A stretch of 17,507 bases of DNA from an uncultured Coriobacteriales bacterium (GCA_903789505.1 CAIFEU010000046.1:1-17507); one strand, 5' to 3'. Counted from the first letter of the stretch, positions 7,975 through 16,355 are shown. Made by a program: numbers and translations. Notes: a model not told the origin generated them from the letters alone.

Positions 7975-8035
7975 ATACACAACGGGGACCTTTGTTGTCG
8001 TTTACAGGTGCATAGGGGATTATTTCCCCTCAACG
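7975..8035. promoter_or_regulatory. AT-rich divergent promoter region between trpS and the DUF4013-type gene
   Basis: An AT-richer block stands out from GC-rich flanks. For the plus strand, TTGTCG (7995-8000) and GATTAT (8018-8023) with 17-base spacing are a weak promoter match. AGGGGATTATTTCCCCT at 8014-8030 is a perfect 6-bp dyad with a 5-base loop lying over the -10, which could be an operator. No minus-strand promoter for trpS is clear. Confidence 0.35.
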
Positions 8036-8115
8036 GGTACGAAACCGGCTAGATCGCCCGTCGCGCGTGGGCAGCGGCGGGCGCCTGACGACGGCATGAC
8101 AAGAAGGAGCCTTCC

Positions 8116-9912
8116 ATGACGGGACAGGACAGAAGGTTCATGGGGAGGGCCTGGGGCTCTCTCTCGCGCACGCGCAACATCTTTGGGAAGTTCCTGCTGC
8201 TGGCCCTGCTCCAGCTCATCCCCATCCTCGGGCAGATGATCGCGCTCGGGTACTTCCTGGGCTGGCTGCGGGAGGCGGCGTGGGGCATGGACACCCCGCT
8301 CGCGCCCCACGTGTGCGGCGCCGGCGACGCCGACTTCTGGCCTCGCGGTGCGAAGGCGTGGTGCGTTCAGGTGCTGTACGGCTGCCTGATGGGCGTCATC
8401 GACGTCGCGGGAGCCTTCTGCGTCGGTCTCGCCTCCGAGCATCTCGCCTACGACTCGTCGCCGGTGGTCTGGATCGTGGTGCTCACGGTCGTCATCGCCG
8501 CCGTGATCGTCGCCGACGTGCTGCTCGTGATACTGATGTACACGGGCCTGGTGCGCCTCGCGATCTACAACAGGTTCGGCGCGGCGTGGCAGTGGGGCGT
8601 GCAGATGCACATGGCCGGCAGGGACTTCGGCGGCCTGTGCAAGGTCTTCTTCGGCTTCCTCGGCATCTCGATCCTGCTCGTGCTCGCCTCCTCCCTCATC
8701 TCCCTGCCAGCTGTGGCGGGGTCGCTCACGCCCGCCCTGGCGGCGGTCACCCCGTTCGTCGGCGACGTCATGCACGGCGGCGAGTCGCTGTACTACGCGG
8801 GCGCCGTCCTCGTCGGCGCCCTGGGCTCGTCGGTGGCGGCGCTGTCCCTGGTCGGGTTCGTCCTTTCGATTCCGCAGTCGATCGTCTGCGCGGTCGCGTG
8901 GCGCGCGCTGGGAAACTGGGCGTGCCAGTTCGACGTCCCCCGCTGGGGCGGCATGTACGATCCGCTGCCCGACGCCTCTCCCGCGGGTGGCCCCGCGCCG
9001 CGCTCTCCCGAGGACGCGCCCGCTCAGGTACGGCCCGAGCGGTCCGACTCGACCGAGCCCCAGGCTGCCCCGGCGTCAGAGGCCCCCGCGGCCGACGCCG
9101 TCGGACAGGCTCAGCCCGACGCCGCCGGGGAGGCGCCGGGCCTTCCCGCCCCCTCCGACGGGGCCGCGCCCGATTCGACGACGCCCCCCGATGCCGCCGA
9201 CGCGGGCGCGCAGGGCGGCGCGTCCGGTGCTGTGTCGCATTCCGCGGCGAGGGCTGCCGATGGCACGGGCGAAAGGCGCGGGCACCCGATCCTCGTGATC
9301 GTCGCATGCTATGCGATCGCGCTCGCCATAGGTGCGGCCTGCGCGGTACTCGGCGCCACCTCCTTCTCGGGCTCACAGGGCGTGGGGTCGGCCTTCGGCA
9401 CCTCCCGCGGCGTCGAGGGCGTCTGGGGCACCGACCAGGGCGTCAGCTTCTCCTTTGGGCAGGACGGCTCCTTCGTGGCCCGTTCCGGTTCGACCGGGGG
9501 CTCCGTCACGTTGACGGGGACCTACGAGGCGACCGCCCGCGATGCCACGGCCGACGAGAAGGCCGCGGCCGCGGACTATCTGTTCCGCAGCGGCGACCGT
9601 TCGCTGCGCTGGCTCGAGGGGCCCCTGACATTGGACGCCACGACCTACGAGGTAACCCTGCGGTACGCTGCGGACGAGGGCGCGTCCTCAGGCGGCTCCG
9701 ACGCACCTCAGGACGAGACAGTCACGCTCGTCGTGTTCAGGTTCTTCGGGGTCGAGTACGGCACGCTCACCGACGGCGCGGGCAACGTCACCGAGGTCGT
9801 GTACGAGGGGACCGGCGCCACCGGCGAGAGGCTCTACTCCCTCTCGTACGGGTCGGACGGGTCGACGACCCTGATGCGGGGCGTCTCGCCCGCACTGCCT
9901 GCCACAGCGTGA
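8116..9912 (+). CDS. Multi-pass membrane protein (DUF4013-type) with linker, extra helix and C-terminal beta domain
   Basis: The 598-residue protein starts with a short basic segment and hydrophobic segments at about 24-50, 83-105, 117-148, 174-200 and 225-262. The sequence around GKFLLLALLQLIPILGQMI and GYFLGW resembles the DUF4013 family, whose function is unknown. Residues 285-388 are a Pro/Ala/Asp-rich, probably disordered linker. A further hydrophobic helix lies at 390-412. The last 185 residues are a Gly/Ser/Thr-rich, beta-rich domain beginning GVEGVWGTDQGVSFSF, like small extracytoplasmic domains with repeated GxW and GSF strands. If the five N-terminal segments hold, the C-terminal domain lies on the opposite side of the membrane from the linker, most simply outside. 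AAGGAG ends 6 bases before ATG 8116. It looks monocistronic and ends before a strong terminator. Confidence 0.85.
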   Translation: MTGQDRRFMGRAWGSLSRTRNIFGKFLLLALLQLIPILGQMIALGYFLGWLREAAWGMDTPLAPHVCGAGDADFWPRGAKAWCVQVLYGCLMGVIDVAGAFCVGLASEHLAYDSSPVVWIVVLTVVIAAVIVADVLLVILMYTGLVRLAIYNRFGAAWQWGVQMHMAGRDFGGLCKVFFGFLGISILLVLASSLISLPAVAGSLTPALAAVTPFVGDVMHGGESLYYAGAVLVGALGSSVAALSLVGFVLSIPQSIVCAVAWRALGNWACQFDVPRWGGMYDPLPDASPAGGPAPRSPEDAPAQVRPERSDSTEPQAAPASEAPAADAVGQAQPDAAGEAPGLPAPSDGAAPDSTTPPDAADAGAQGGASGAVSHSAARAADGTGERRGHPILVIVACYAIALAIGAACAVLGATSFSGSQGVGSAFGTSRGVEGVWGTDQGVSFSFGQDGSFVARSGSTGGSVTLTGTYEATARDATADEKAAAADYLFRSGDRSLRWLEGPLTLDATTYEVTLRYAADEGASSGGSDAPQDETVTLVVFRFFGVEYGTLTDGAGNVTEVVYEGTGATGERLYSLSYGSDGSTTLMRGVSPALPATA

Positions 9913-10018
9913 CCTCCGGGCGCCGCGCAACGCGGGCGGTCGACGACCCGCGGCCCCTGCGCCGCTGTCGGCGCCGGGCGCCCGACGCTCGTGATGACGA
10001 CATGGTTCGGTCCAGCCC

Positions 10019-10051
10019 CCCCGCGCGGCACGTTCGCCGCGCGGGGATTTT
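10019..10051 (+). terminator. Strong rho-independent terminator
   Basis: An 11-bp perfect GC stem (CCCCGCGCGGC at 10019-10029 with GCCGCGCGGGG at 10036-10046) encloses a six-base ACGTTC loop and is followed by ATTTTC. It closes the membrane protein gene and isolates the hdr-flx operon from upstream transcription. Confidence 0.85.
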
Positions 10052-10377
10052 CATGTCCGCCGACATGTAATGCGATTGTGTTACACATCTTCAACAATGG
10101 TTTTTCACCGCTCAAGCATGCCGCTCACAGACTATACACATGTGATTTGAATTTGAAGAAATGATGCCTGCGGCTTGAATCTTGCCGTTTGGCGAGGGCG
10201 GAGCCGTCGACGTTTTTCCACACGCGATAACTGAATGCGTACGGCACGACCGCAAGCGCGCGGGCCTCGCGACGGGTCCGGGCGTGGCGACGAGACGCGC
10301 GCGTGCGGCCGTCGGACGAGTTCGTCGCATGGCGTTCGGGCGACCCTTCGCCGGGCGCCGGAGCTTGGAGGCCGCAA
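10052..10377 (+). promoter_or_regulatory. AT-rich leader and promoter region of the hdr-flx operon
   Basis: These 326 bases have no supported gene. The first half (about 10066-10170) is much richer in A/T than the flanks. It holds several dyads: CATGTC-CGCC-GACATG at 10052-10067, TGTGT-T-ACACA near 10075-10087, and CACATGTG near 10137-10144. CCGCTCA is repeated directly at 10108 and 10121. TATACA at 10133-10138 is a possible -10, with no convincing -35 at 17 bases. The dyads recall binding sites of FNR/CRP- or Rex-like redox regulators, but none matches a consensus well enough to name. The second half returns to high GC and would form a long untranslated leader. Confidence 0.5.
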
Positions 10378-10992
10378 ATGGATGCTTGTTCGGAATCGGA
10401 CGCGCGTGCCCAGGCGGGAGAGGCCATCGCCAGCATCACCGAGGATGCGGGCGTCAACCTGAGGGACTGCTATCAGTGCGGCAAGTGCTCGGGGGGATGC
10501 CCGGTAGCGGCGGGTGCCGACCTCACGCCCCGGCAGGTGATCAGGGAGCTACAGCTCGGCAGGGTCGACCGGGTGCTGGGCGCGCGCATGCCGTGGCTGT
10601 GCGTGGACTGCGGCGTCTGTCTCGCGCGCTGCCCGCAGAGCGTTGACCTCCCGAGCCTCATGGAGGCGATCTGCCGCTACGAGGTCGACCATGGGTGCGC
10701 CGCGGTGCGGGAGGGTCCCAAGTTCATGGACATCTTCCTGGACAACCTGCAGCGCAAGGGCGTGAGCGACGAGGTCAACCTCGCGGCTCGCTACAACATC
10801 GAGACCGGCCACCTGTTCCAGGACGTGGGCGGTCTGCCGAGGATGGTCGGCGCAGGCCTGATCATGTCGGGGGGAGCCCACAAGCTGGAAGACCCCTCCG
10901 ACGTGACGCGCATGGTCGCGCGCCTGCGCGCCGCGCCCGGGCAGGGCGGGGCAGGAGACAGGGAGCAACAGGGAAACGGGGGAGGTCGATAG
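10378..10992 (+). CDS. hdrC: Heterodisulfide-reductase-like subunit C, electron-transfer iron-sulfur protein
   Basis: HdrC carries electrons from the HdrA flavin to the HdrB active site. The 204-residue protein has two classical 4Fe-4S motifs: C31-x2-C34-x2-C37-x3-C41-P and C75-x2-C78-x2-C81-x3-C85-P. A helical region resembling other soluble HdrC proteins follows (GLPRMVGAGLIMSGG), then a Gly/Gln-rich tail. No membrane helix is present, so this is the cytosolic Hdr type, not the membrane HdrDE type. GGAGG lies 6 bases before ATG 10378; the frame is open to 10303 but that part has no HdrC similarity. hdrB starts four bases after the stop. This is the first gene of the seven-gene operon. Confidence 0.92.
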   Translation: MDACSESDARAQAGEAIASITEDAGVNLRDCYQCGKCSGGCPVAAGADLTPRQVIRELQLGRVDRVLGARMPWLCVDCGVCLARCPQSVDLPSLMEAICRYEVDHGCAAVREGPKFMDIFLDNLQRKGVSDEVNLAARYNIETGHLFQDVGGLPRMVGAGLIMSGGAHKLEDPSDVTRMVARLRAAPGQGGAGDREQQGNGGGR

Positions 10993-10996
10993 CGCA

Positions 10997-11905
10997 ATGG
11001 CTCAGACGCAGTTCGCGTTCTTTCCCGGATGCTCGGCGCACTCGACGGGGCGCGCCTACACCGAGTCGTTCATGTACGTCGCCGAGAGGCTGGGCTTCGA
11101 GGTGTCCGAGATTCCCGAATGGAACTGCTGCGGGGCGTCGGCGGGCCACCTCAGGAGCCACGACCTGGGGGACGCCCTTCCCGCGCGCTCGCTGGCCCTC
11201 TCGGAGGAGACGTTCGGCGACCGCCCCGTGCTCGCTCTGTGCGCGGGGTGCTACATCAACCTGCGCCGCGCCCTGGTGCACGCGCGCCGCAGCCCCGAGG
11301 ACCTCGCGCGCATCGACGGCCTGATCGGGCGCGAGTGGAAGGCGAGCGCCGAGGTCATGAACGGGCTCGAGCCGTTCATGGACCCCGAGGTGCAGAGCAG
11401 GCTCAGCTCCTGCGTGACCCGGCCGCTGAAGGGGCTCAAGGTCGCGTGCTACTACGGTTGCGCGATGGTCCGCCCGCGCGACGTGTGCGCGTTCGACGAC
11501 GATGAGGACCCGCGCTCGATGGAACGGATCCTGTCGCTGACGGGTGCCGAGCCCGTCGAGTGGTCGTTCAAGACGGAGTGCTGCGGCGCTTCGCACCAGG
11601 TCATCGTGCAGCGCGACATGAAGCCGATGGTCGGTCGCATCCTCGAGAACGCCGCCGCCGCCGGCGCCGAGGCGGTCGCCACCGCGTGCCCGCTGTGCAT
11701 GCTCAACCTCGACATGCGCGAGGCGGAGGCGAACCGGCAGCGGGCCGAGCTCGGGAAGCCCCCGCTCCGGCTGCCCGTGTACTACTTCACCGAGCTGATC
11801 GCGGCGAGCTTCGGGGGCAAGGCCGACGAGATCGGCATCAAACGGCACTTCACGCCCGCGGTCGAGACGGTCGAGGCGGCGCGCAGCCAGGGGGTGGTCG
11901 CATGA
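10997..11905 (+). CDS. hdrB: Heterodisulfide-reductase-like catalytic subunit B
   Basis: HdrB reduces a disulfide bond in methanogens (CoM-S-S-CoB) at two noncubane 4Fe-4S clusters. The 302-residue protein has both complete CCG signatures: C12-x31-C44-C45-x36-C82-x2-C85 and C155-x39-C195-C196-x34-C231-x2-C234. The second spacing is one residue shorter than the usual 35-36 but all ligands are present. The active site therefore looks intact, and the subunit should be able to split a disulfide. The substrate is unknown in bacteria; in Desulfovibrio the small protein DsrC was proposed. GGAGG lies 11 bases before the ATG. The stop overlaps the hdrA start as ATGA. Confidence 0.94.
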   Translation: MAQTQFAFFPGCSAHSTGRAYTESFMYVAERLGFEVSEIPEWNCCGASAGHLRSHDLGDALPARSLALSEETFGDRPVLALCAGCYINLRRALVHARRSPEDLARIDGLIGREWKASAEVMNGLEPFMDPEVQSRLSSCVTRPLKGLKVACYYGCAMVRPRDVCAFDDDEDPRSMERILSLTGAEPVEWSFKTECCGASHQVIVQRDMKPMVGRILENAAAAGAEAVATACPLCMLNLDMREAEANRQRAELGKPPLRLPVYYFTELIAASFGGKADEIGIKRHFTPAVETVEAARSQGVVA

Positions 11906-13884
11906 GGATCGGCGTGTTCGTCTGCCACTGCGGCAGCAACATCGCGGGGACGGTAGACGTGGAGCGCGTCGCCCGGGAGGCGCTCAAGCTCCCCGGCGTC
12001 GTGTTCTCGGACACCAACAAGTACACCTGCTCGGCGCCCGGGCAGGAGAGCGTGTGCAGCGCCATCAAGGAGAACGCCCTGGACCGCGTCGTCATCGCCT
12101 CCTGCAGCCCGCGCATGCACGAGGCCACCTTCCGCAAGATGATCGCGGAGAAGACCGACCTCAACCCCTACATGCTCGAGATCGCCAACATCCGCGAGCA
12201 GTGCTCGTGGGTCCACAAGGACCGCGAGCAGGGCACGCGCAAGGCGTGCGACCTGGTCGCCATGGCGGTGGCGAAGGTGAGCTGCGACCGCGAGCTGTTC
12301 ACGACGAACCTGCCGGTCGAGCGCCGCGCCCTGGTCATCGGCGGCGGCATCGCCGGGATCCAGGCCGCCCTGGACATCGCCGACGCGGGCTTCCCGGTGA
12401 CGCTGGTCGAGCGCGAGAGCTCGATCGGCGGGAAGATGGTCATGCTCGACAAGACGTTCCCCACGATGGACTGCTCGGCGTGCATCTGCACGCCCAAGAT
12501 GTCGGAGGCGGCGGAGAACCCCAACATCGAGATCAAGTCGCTGACCGAGGTCGAGTCGGTCTCGGGCTACATAGGCAGCTTCGACGTGACGCTGCGCGAG
12601 AAGGCGAAGTACGTCGACTACGACGTCTGCACCGGCTGCGGCCTGTGCGAGACCAAATGTCCCACCAAGAAGATCCCCAGCGAGTTCAACCAGGGGCTCT
12701 CAACGCGCACCGCGATCTACAAGCCGTTCCCGCAGGCAGTCCCCTCCAAGCCCACGATCGACGCCGAGCACTGCAAGAAGCTCCAGAGCGGCAAGTGCGG
12801 CGTGTGCGAGAAGGTCTGCCCGACCGGCGCCATCCGCTACGACGACGTCGACCGCGTCACGACGCAGCGCTACGGGGCGATCGTCGTCGCGAGCGGCTAC
12901 GAGCTGATCGACTGGACGGGCCTGTACGGCGAGTACGGCGCCGGCCGCTACCCCGACGTGATCACCGGCCTGCAGTTCGAGCGCATCGTCAACGCCAGCG
13001 GCCCCACCGAGGGCCACATCCTGCGCCCCTCCGACCGCACCGAGCCCAAGACGACGGTCATCGTCAAGTGCGTCGGCTCGCGCGACCCCAACAAGGGCGT
13101 GAGCTACTGCTCGAGGGCGTGCTGCATGTACGCCGCGAAGCACGCCCACCAGTACCTCGACAAGGTCCCCGACGGCACCTGCTACGTCTTCTACATGGAC
13201 GTCCGCTGCGCCGGCAAGGGCTACGACGAGTTCTACATGCGCACGCTGCAGGACGGCGCCATCTACGTGCGCGGGCGCGTCTCCAAGATCTACCCCGAGG
13301 GCGACGGGCTGGTCTGCATGGGCGAGGACACGCTGTCCGGCGAGATCGTGCGCGTCAAGGCGGACATGGTCGTGCTCGAGACCGCGATGGTCCCCTCGCG
13401 AGGCAGCGACGTGCTCGCCTCCAAGCTCAACGTCCAGCGCGGGCCCGAGGGGTTCTTCACCGAGGCACATCCCAAGCTGCGACCCGTCGAGACCAACACG
13501 GCCGGCGTGTACCTGGCAGGGGTGGCGCAGGGCCCCAAGGACATCCCCGACACGGTCGCCCAGGCGGGCGCCGTCGCCTCGAAGGTGATCGGCCTGTTCG
13601 CCCGAGGCCAGATCGAGTCCAACCCGATGCTGTCCAAGGTCGACGTGTCGCGCTGCTCGGGCTGCAGGGCGTGCGTGGACGTCTGCCCCTATGGGGCGCT
13701 GGGGCTGGTCCAGGCCAACCTGCGGGAGAACTCCCGCAAGGTCACGCGCACGGTCTGCCAGGTGAACGAGGGCCTGTGCCAGGGCTGCGGCGCCTGCTCG
13801 GTCGCGTGCAGGTCGGGCGCGCTCGACCTGCTCGGCTTCAGTGACGAGGGAATCATGCAGGAGGTGGAGATGCTATGTCAGTGA
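11902..13884 (+). CDS. hdrA: Heterodisulfide-reductase-like flavoprotein subunit A, bifurcating FAD centre
   Basis: HdrA holds the FAD at which electrons are split between ferredoxin and the HdrBC branch. The 660-residue protein has an N-terminal iron-sulfur domain (C8-H-C10-GSN), an FAD-binding GGGIAG at 147-152, and the HdrA-typical C191-x2-C194-x-C196. An inserted ferredoxin domain has C243/C246/C249/C253 and C291/C299/C302/C306. A thioredoxin-reductase-like core follows, then a C-terminal ferredoxin domain with C585/C588/C591/C595 and C626/C629/C632/C636. That is up to six clusters, as in full-length methanogen HdrA. The longer C291-x7-C299 gap fits the inserted domain of this family. ATG 11902 overlaps the hdrB stop; the frame is open far upstream only as a shadow of hdrB. 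The last codons overlap flxD by 10 bases. Confidence 0.95.
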   Translation: MRIGVFVCHCGSNIAGTVDVERVAREALKLPGVVFSDTNKYTCSAPGQESVCSAIKENALDRVVIASCSPRMHEATFRKMIAEKTDLNPYMLEIANIREQCSWVHKDREQGTRKACDLVAMAVAKVSCDRELFTTNLPVERRALVIGGGIAGIQAALDIADAGFPVTLVERESSIGGKMVMLDKTFPTMDCSACICTPKMSEAAENPNIEIKSLTEVESVSGYIGSFDVTLREKAKYVDYDVCTGCGLCETKCPTKKIPSEFNQGLSTRTAIYKPFPQAVPSKPTIDAEHCKKLQSGKCGVCEKVCPTGAIRYDDVDRVTTQRYGAIVVASGYELIDWTGLYGEYGAGRYPDVITGLQFERIVNASGPTEGHILRPSDRTEPKTTVIVKCVGSRDPNKGVSYCSRACCMYAAKHAHQYLDKVPDGTCYVFYMDVRCAGKGYDEFYMRTLQDGAIYVRGRVSKIYPEGDGLVCMGEDTLSGEIVRVKADMVVLETAMVPSRGSDVLASKLNVQRGPEGFFTEAHPKLRPVETNTAGVYLAGVAQGPKDIPDTVAQAGAVASKVIGLFARGQIESNPMLSKVDVSRCSGCRACVDVCPYGALGLVQANLRENSRKVTRTVCQVNEGLCQGCGACSVACRSGALDLLGFSDEGIMQEVEMLCQ

Positions 13885-14432
13885 CGTCTGACGCCGTGGC
13901 CGCCGAGGCGCGGTCGCGGGCTGAGGGGGCGGCGTCGCCCGAGGGTGGGGCCGGGTCGCCCTGGCAGCCCAAGATCCTCGCGTTCTGCTGCAACTGGTGC
14001 ACCTACGCGGGTGCGGACCTGGCGGGGCTGAACCGCATGAACTATCCCGCTGACATCCGGCTGCTGCGCGTCCCGTGCTCGGGGCGCGTGAACCCCCAGC
14101 ACGTCCTGCGCGCCCTGCAGGACGGGTGCGACGGCGTCCTGGTGTGCGGTTGCCATCCCGGGGACTGCCACTACGTGAGCGGCAACTACTACGCCAAGCG
14201 GCGCATGATGGTCTTCAAGCGCCTGCTCGAGTACTCCGGACTGCGTCCCGGTCGCTTCCAGGTGCGCTGGATCTCGGGCTCCGAGGCCGGCAAGTTCCGC
14301 GACACGGTCGTCAGCGTGACCGAGCAGATCTCGCAGATGGGGCCGATGGCGTCCGACGCCCCCTCGCTCGAGGCGCTCGCGGGCGCGGACGCCCTGCTCG
14401 AGGCGGCGCGAGGGGCGGGCGATGCGCGATGA
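13875..14432 (+). CDS. flxD: MvhD/FlxD-like electron-transfer subunit
   Basis: MvhD-type proteins connect an electron-input module to HdrA, and FlxD plays this part for the Flx NADH dehydrogenase. The 185-residue protein has the family cysteines: C38-C39-xx-C42 (FCCNWCTYAGAD), C68 (VPCSGRV), and C91-x-C93-xxxx-C98 (CGCHPGDCHY). These should bind a 2Fe-2S cluster. The first 30 residues are Ala/Glu/Gly-rich and probably disordered, longer than in many relatives, and the acidic Ala-rich tail is also extended. It overlaps hdrA by 10 bases and flxC by four, so translation is likely coupled. No hydrogenase subunits (MvhA or MvhG) are nearby, which argues for NADH as the electron source. Confidence 0.92.
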   Translation: MSVTSDAVAAEARSRAEGAASPEGGAGSPWQPKILAFCCNWCTYAGADLAGLNRMNYPADIRLLRVPCSGRVNPQHVLRALQDGCDGVLVCGCHPGDCHYVSGNYYAKRRMMVFKRLLEYSGLRPGRFQVRWISGSEAGKFRDTVVSVTEQISQMGPMASDAPSLEALAGADALLEAARGAGDAR

Positions 14433-15286
14433 CGGCGAACCTGACGCAGCAGATCCGCGATCGCGCCCGTGACCTGCTCCAGAGCGGGACGGTCTCCTGC
14501 TTCATCGCCTGGGAGCCCGCCCGGTTCGAGCACTGGCGCACCCCGGTGACGATCGAGAGCCCCGACGAGGTCGACCGCATCGTCGTCGACGAGTGGTGCG
14601 ACCAGCTCATAGCCAAGTACGCGCTGCAGCGGCGCGGCGATGGCCGCATCGGCATGGTGGCGCGCGGCTGCGAGTCGCGGGCGGTCGAGCGCCTGGTCGC
14701 CGACAGACAGGTCTCCCGGCAGGACGTGTACCTGGTGGGCGTGGGGTGCACCGGCATGCTCGACCGCGATGGGGGCGCCCCGCTCAAGAAGTGCGAGGAG
14801 TGCCAGCGACGCAACCCGGTGACCTACGACGAGATGGTGGGGGAGACGGTCGAGGAGCCGCGACCCTACCGGTTCGGCGAGGTCGACCGCATCGAGTCGA
14901 TGGAGCCCGAGCAGCGCCGGGCGTTCTTCGACCGGATGTTCTCGCAGTGCGCGATGTGCTTCGCGTGCAGGAACGTGTGCCCTGCGTGCAACTGCCGGTC
15001 GTGCTTCGCCGACGCCGAGCGCGTGGGCTGGCTCGAGAAGGACTTCGGGCTCGACGCCTCCCGCTACTGGGGGCTCATGCGCGCGTTCCACACGGGAGAC
15101 CGCTGCATCGAGTGCGGCGAGTGCGAGCGGGCGTGCCCGATGGGGCTGCCGCTCATGACGCTGATGCACAAGCAGGTGCGCGACATCGACCGGCTCTTCG
15201 GGCCGTACGAGGGCGGCGGGCTCTCCGACGCCGGACCCGACCCGCTGCGCTCCTATCGCACCGACGACGTCGAAGAGTTCATGTAG
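14429..15286 (+). CDS. flxC: Flx complex iron-sulfur subunit (FlxC-like)
   Basis: This 285-residue protein lies next to flxD; by gene order it is FlxC, an electron carrier between FlxB/A and FlxD-HdrA. The N-terminal half (about 15-150) has GCESRAVERL and VGVGCTGMLD, resembling the N-terminal domain of F420-hydrogenase beta-type proteins, then C122-x2-C125. A cysteine-dense motif follows: C174, C177, C180, C184, C187, C189, C192, the first four in CxxCxxCxxxCP form. A second 4Fe-4S motif is C226/C229/C232/C236-P. The extra CPACNCRSC cysteines exceed what one cubane needs. The start overlaps the flxD stop as ATGA. The gene could also be called a generic 4Fe-4S dicluster protein; the symbol rests on synteny. 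Confidence 0.82.
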   Translation: MTANLTQQIRDRARDLLQSGTVSCFIAWEPARFEHWRTPVTIESPDEVDRIVVDEWCDQLIAKYALQRRGDGRIGMVARGCESRAVERLVADRQVSRQDVYLVGVGCTGMLDRDGGAPLKKCEECQRRNPVTYDEMVGETVEEPRPYRFGEVDRIESMEPEQRRAFFDRMFSQCAMCFACRNVCPACNCRSCFADAERVGWLEKDFGLDASRYWGLMRAFHTGDRCIECGECERACPMGLPLMTLMHKQVRDIDRLFGPYEGGGLSDAGPDPLRSYRTDDVEEFM

Positions 15287-15299
15287 GGGAGGCGAGGGC

Positions 15300-16355
15300 A
15301 TGATCATCGACAAGAGGGACATATGCGCCCTGCTCGACGCAATCGGGCGCGACGAGCAGGTCTACGTCCCGGGAAGCGTGGCGGGCGTGACGCAGTTCGT
15401 CGAGCACGAGCCGGGCGTGGAGCCGCTCCTCGACGTGCGCACCACCAAGGTCCCGCCCAAGGAGCTGCTCTTCCCCAAGGCGGAGCGCCTGTACCGCTGG
15501 AAGACGCACGAGGGGCACCTCTCGATCGAGCAGGCGGACGTCGCCTCGCGGCCCTTCACGGTCTTCGGCATGCGCCCCTGCGACGTGGCGTCGGTGGAGC
15601 GTCTCGACCAAGTGTTCCTGACCAAGGGCTACGTCGACGAGTTCTACCAGGCGCGCAGGCAGGCGGCGACCCTGGTCGCGCTCGCCTGCGAGCGCACCGA
15701 CCCCACGTGCTTCTGCGACTCCATGGGCGGGTCGCCCACGCGGGCGCCGGGGGCGGACGTCGTGCTGCGCGACCGGGGCGACTCCTATCGCGCGCAGGCG
15801 CAGACCGAGCGCGGGCAGAGGGCGCTGGACGCGTGGCGCGCCGCCGCCCCGGACGCCGTTCGGGACGACGAGCCGGGCGAGGCGCCGGACGCCGGGGACG
15901 ACGCGCGCGTGACGTGCTCCCTCACGGTCGACATGGACGGCGTCGCGCAGGCGATGCCCGGGCTGTACGAGTCGCCGATGTGGGACGATATCGCCGACAC
16001 CTGCGTGACGTGCGGCACCTGCACCTTCGTGTGCCCCACCTGCTATTGCTTCGACATATCGCAGGACACGCGCGCCGCCGAGGGCTCGCGGTACCGCTGC
16101 TGGGACTCGTGCATGTTCGTGACCTACACGCAGATGGCGGGCGGCCACAACCCGCGCGCCGACAAGGCGCCGCGCGTCCGCCAGCGCTTCATGCACAAGC
16201 TCAGCTACTTCTTTGACCGCTACGGCGAGAACCTGTGCGTGGGGTGCGGCAGATGCATCGCCGACTGTCCGGCGGGCGTCGACATCACCCGCGTGATCGA
16301 TCGCGTGGGCGCCGAGGCGGCGGCGATGCGTGGGGAGGTGGCAGTCGATGGGTGA
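15300..16355 (+). CDS. flxB: Flx complex 4Fe-4S dicluster subunit (FlxB-like)
   Basis: The 351-residue protein resembles the iron-sulfur beta subunits of cytosolic hydrogenases and anaerobic sulfite reductase subunit A, which pass electrons from an NAD(P)-binding flavin subunit. An N-terminal domain (about 1-140, with VFGMRPCDVASVERLD and ALACERTDPTCFC) is followed by an Ala/Asp-rich stretch near 180-200. The first cluster motif is C235/C238/C241/C245, followed by P-T-C248-Y-C250. The typical RCWDSCMF segment and a second 4Fe-4S motif C313/C316/C319/C323-P come next. GGGAGG lies 7 bases before the ATG, and 13 bases separate it from flxC. Its partner, the flavin subunit FlxA, overlaps its end by 8 bases, as in hydrogenase beta/gamma gene pairs. 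Confidence 0.87.
   Translation: MIIDKRDICALLDAIGRDEQVYVPGSVAGVTQFVEHEPGVEPLLDVRTTKVPPKELLFPKAERLYRWKTHEGHLSIEQADVASRPFTVFGMRPCDVASVERLDQVFLTKGYVDEFYQARRQAATLVALACERTDPTCFCDSMGGSPTRAPGADVVLRDRGDSYRAQAQTERGQRALDAWRAAAPDAVRDDEPGEAPDAGDDARVTCSLTVDMDGVAQAMPGLYESPMWDDIADTCVTCGTCTFVCPTCYCFDISQDTRAAEGSRYRCWDSCMFVTYTQMAGGHNPRADKAPRVRQRFMHKLSYFFDRYGENLCVGCGRCIADCPAGVDITRVIDRVGAEAAAMRGEVAVDG

Noticed and set aside
8280..10070. A 596-codon plus-strand frame overlapping the membrane protein gene
   Set aside because: The product is a run of Arg/Gly/Ala typical of an off-frame read in high-GC DNA, and it runs through the downstream terminator.
10070..10150. A named Rex or FNR binding site
   Set aside because: The dyads have the wrong half-sites or spacing for either consensus, so I report only a regulatory region.
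12054..13844. A 596-codon frame inside hdrA
   Set aside because: It is an off-frame shadow; the overlapping frame carries all HdrA cofactor motifs.
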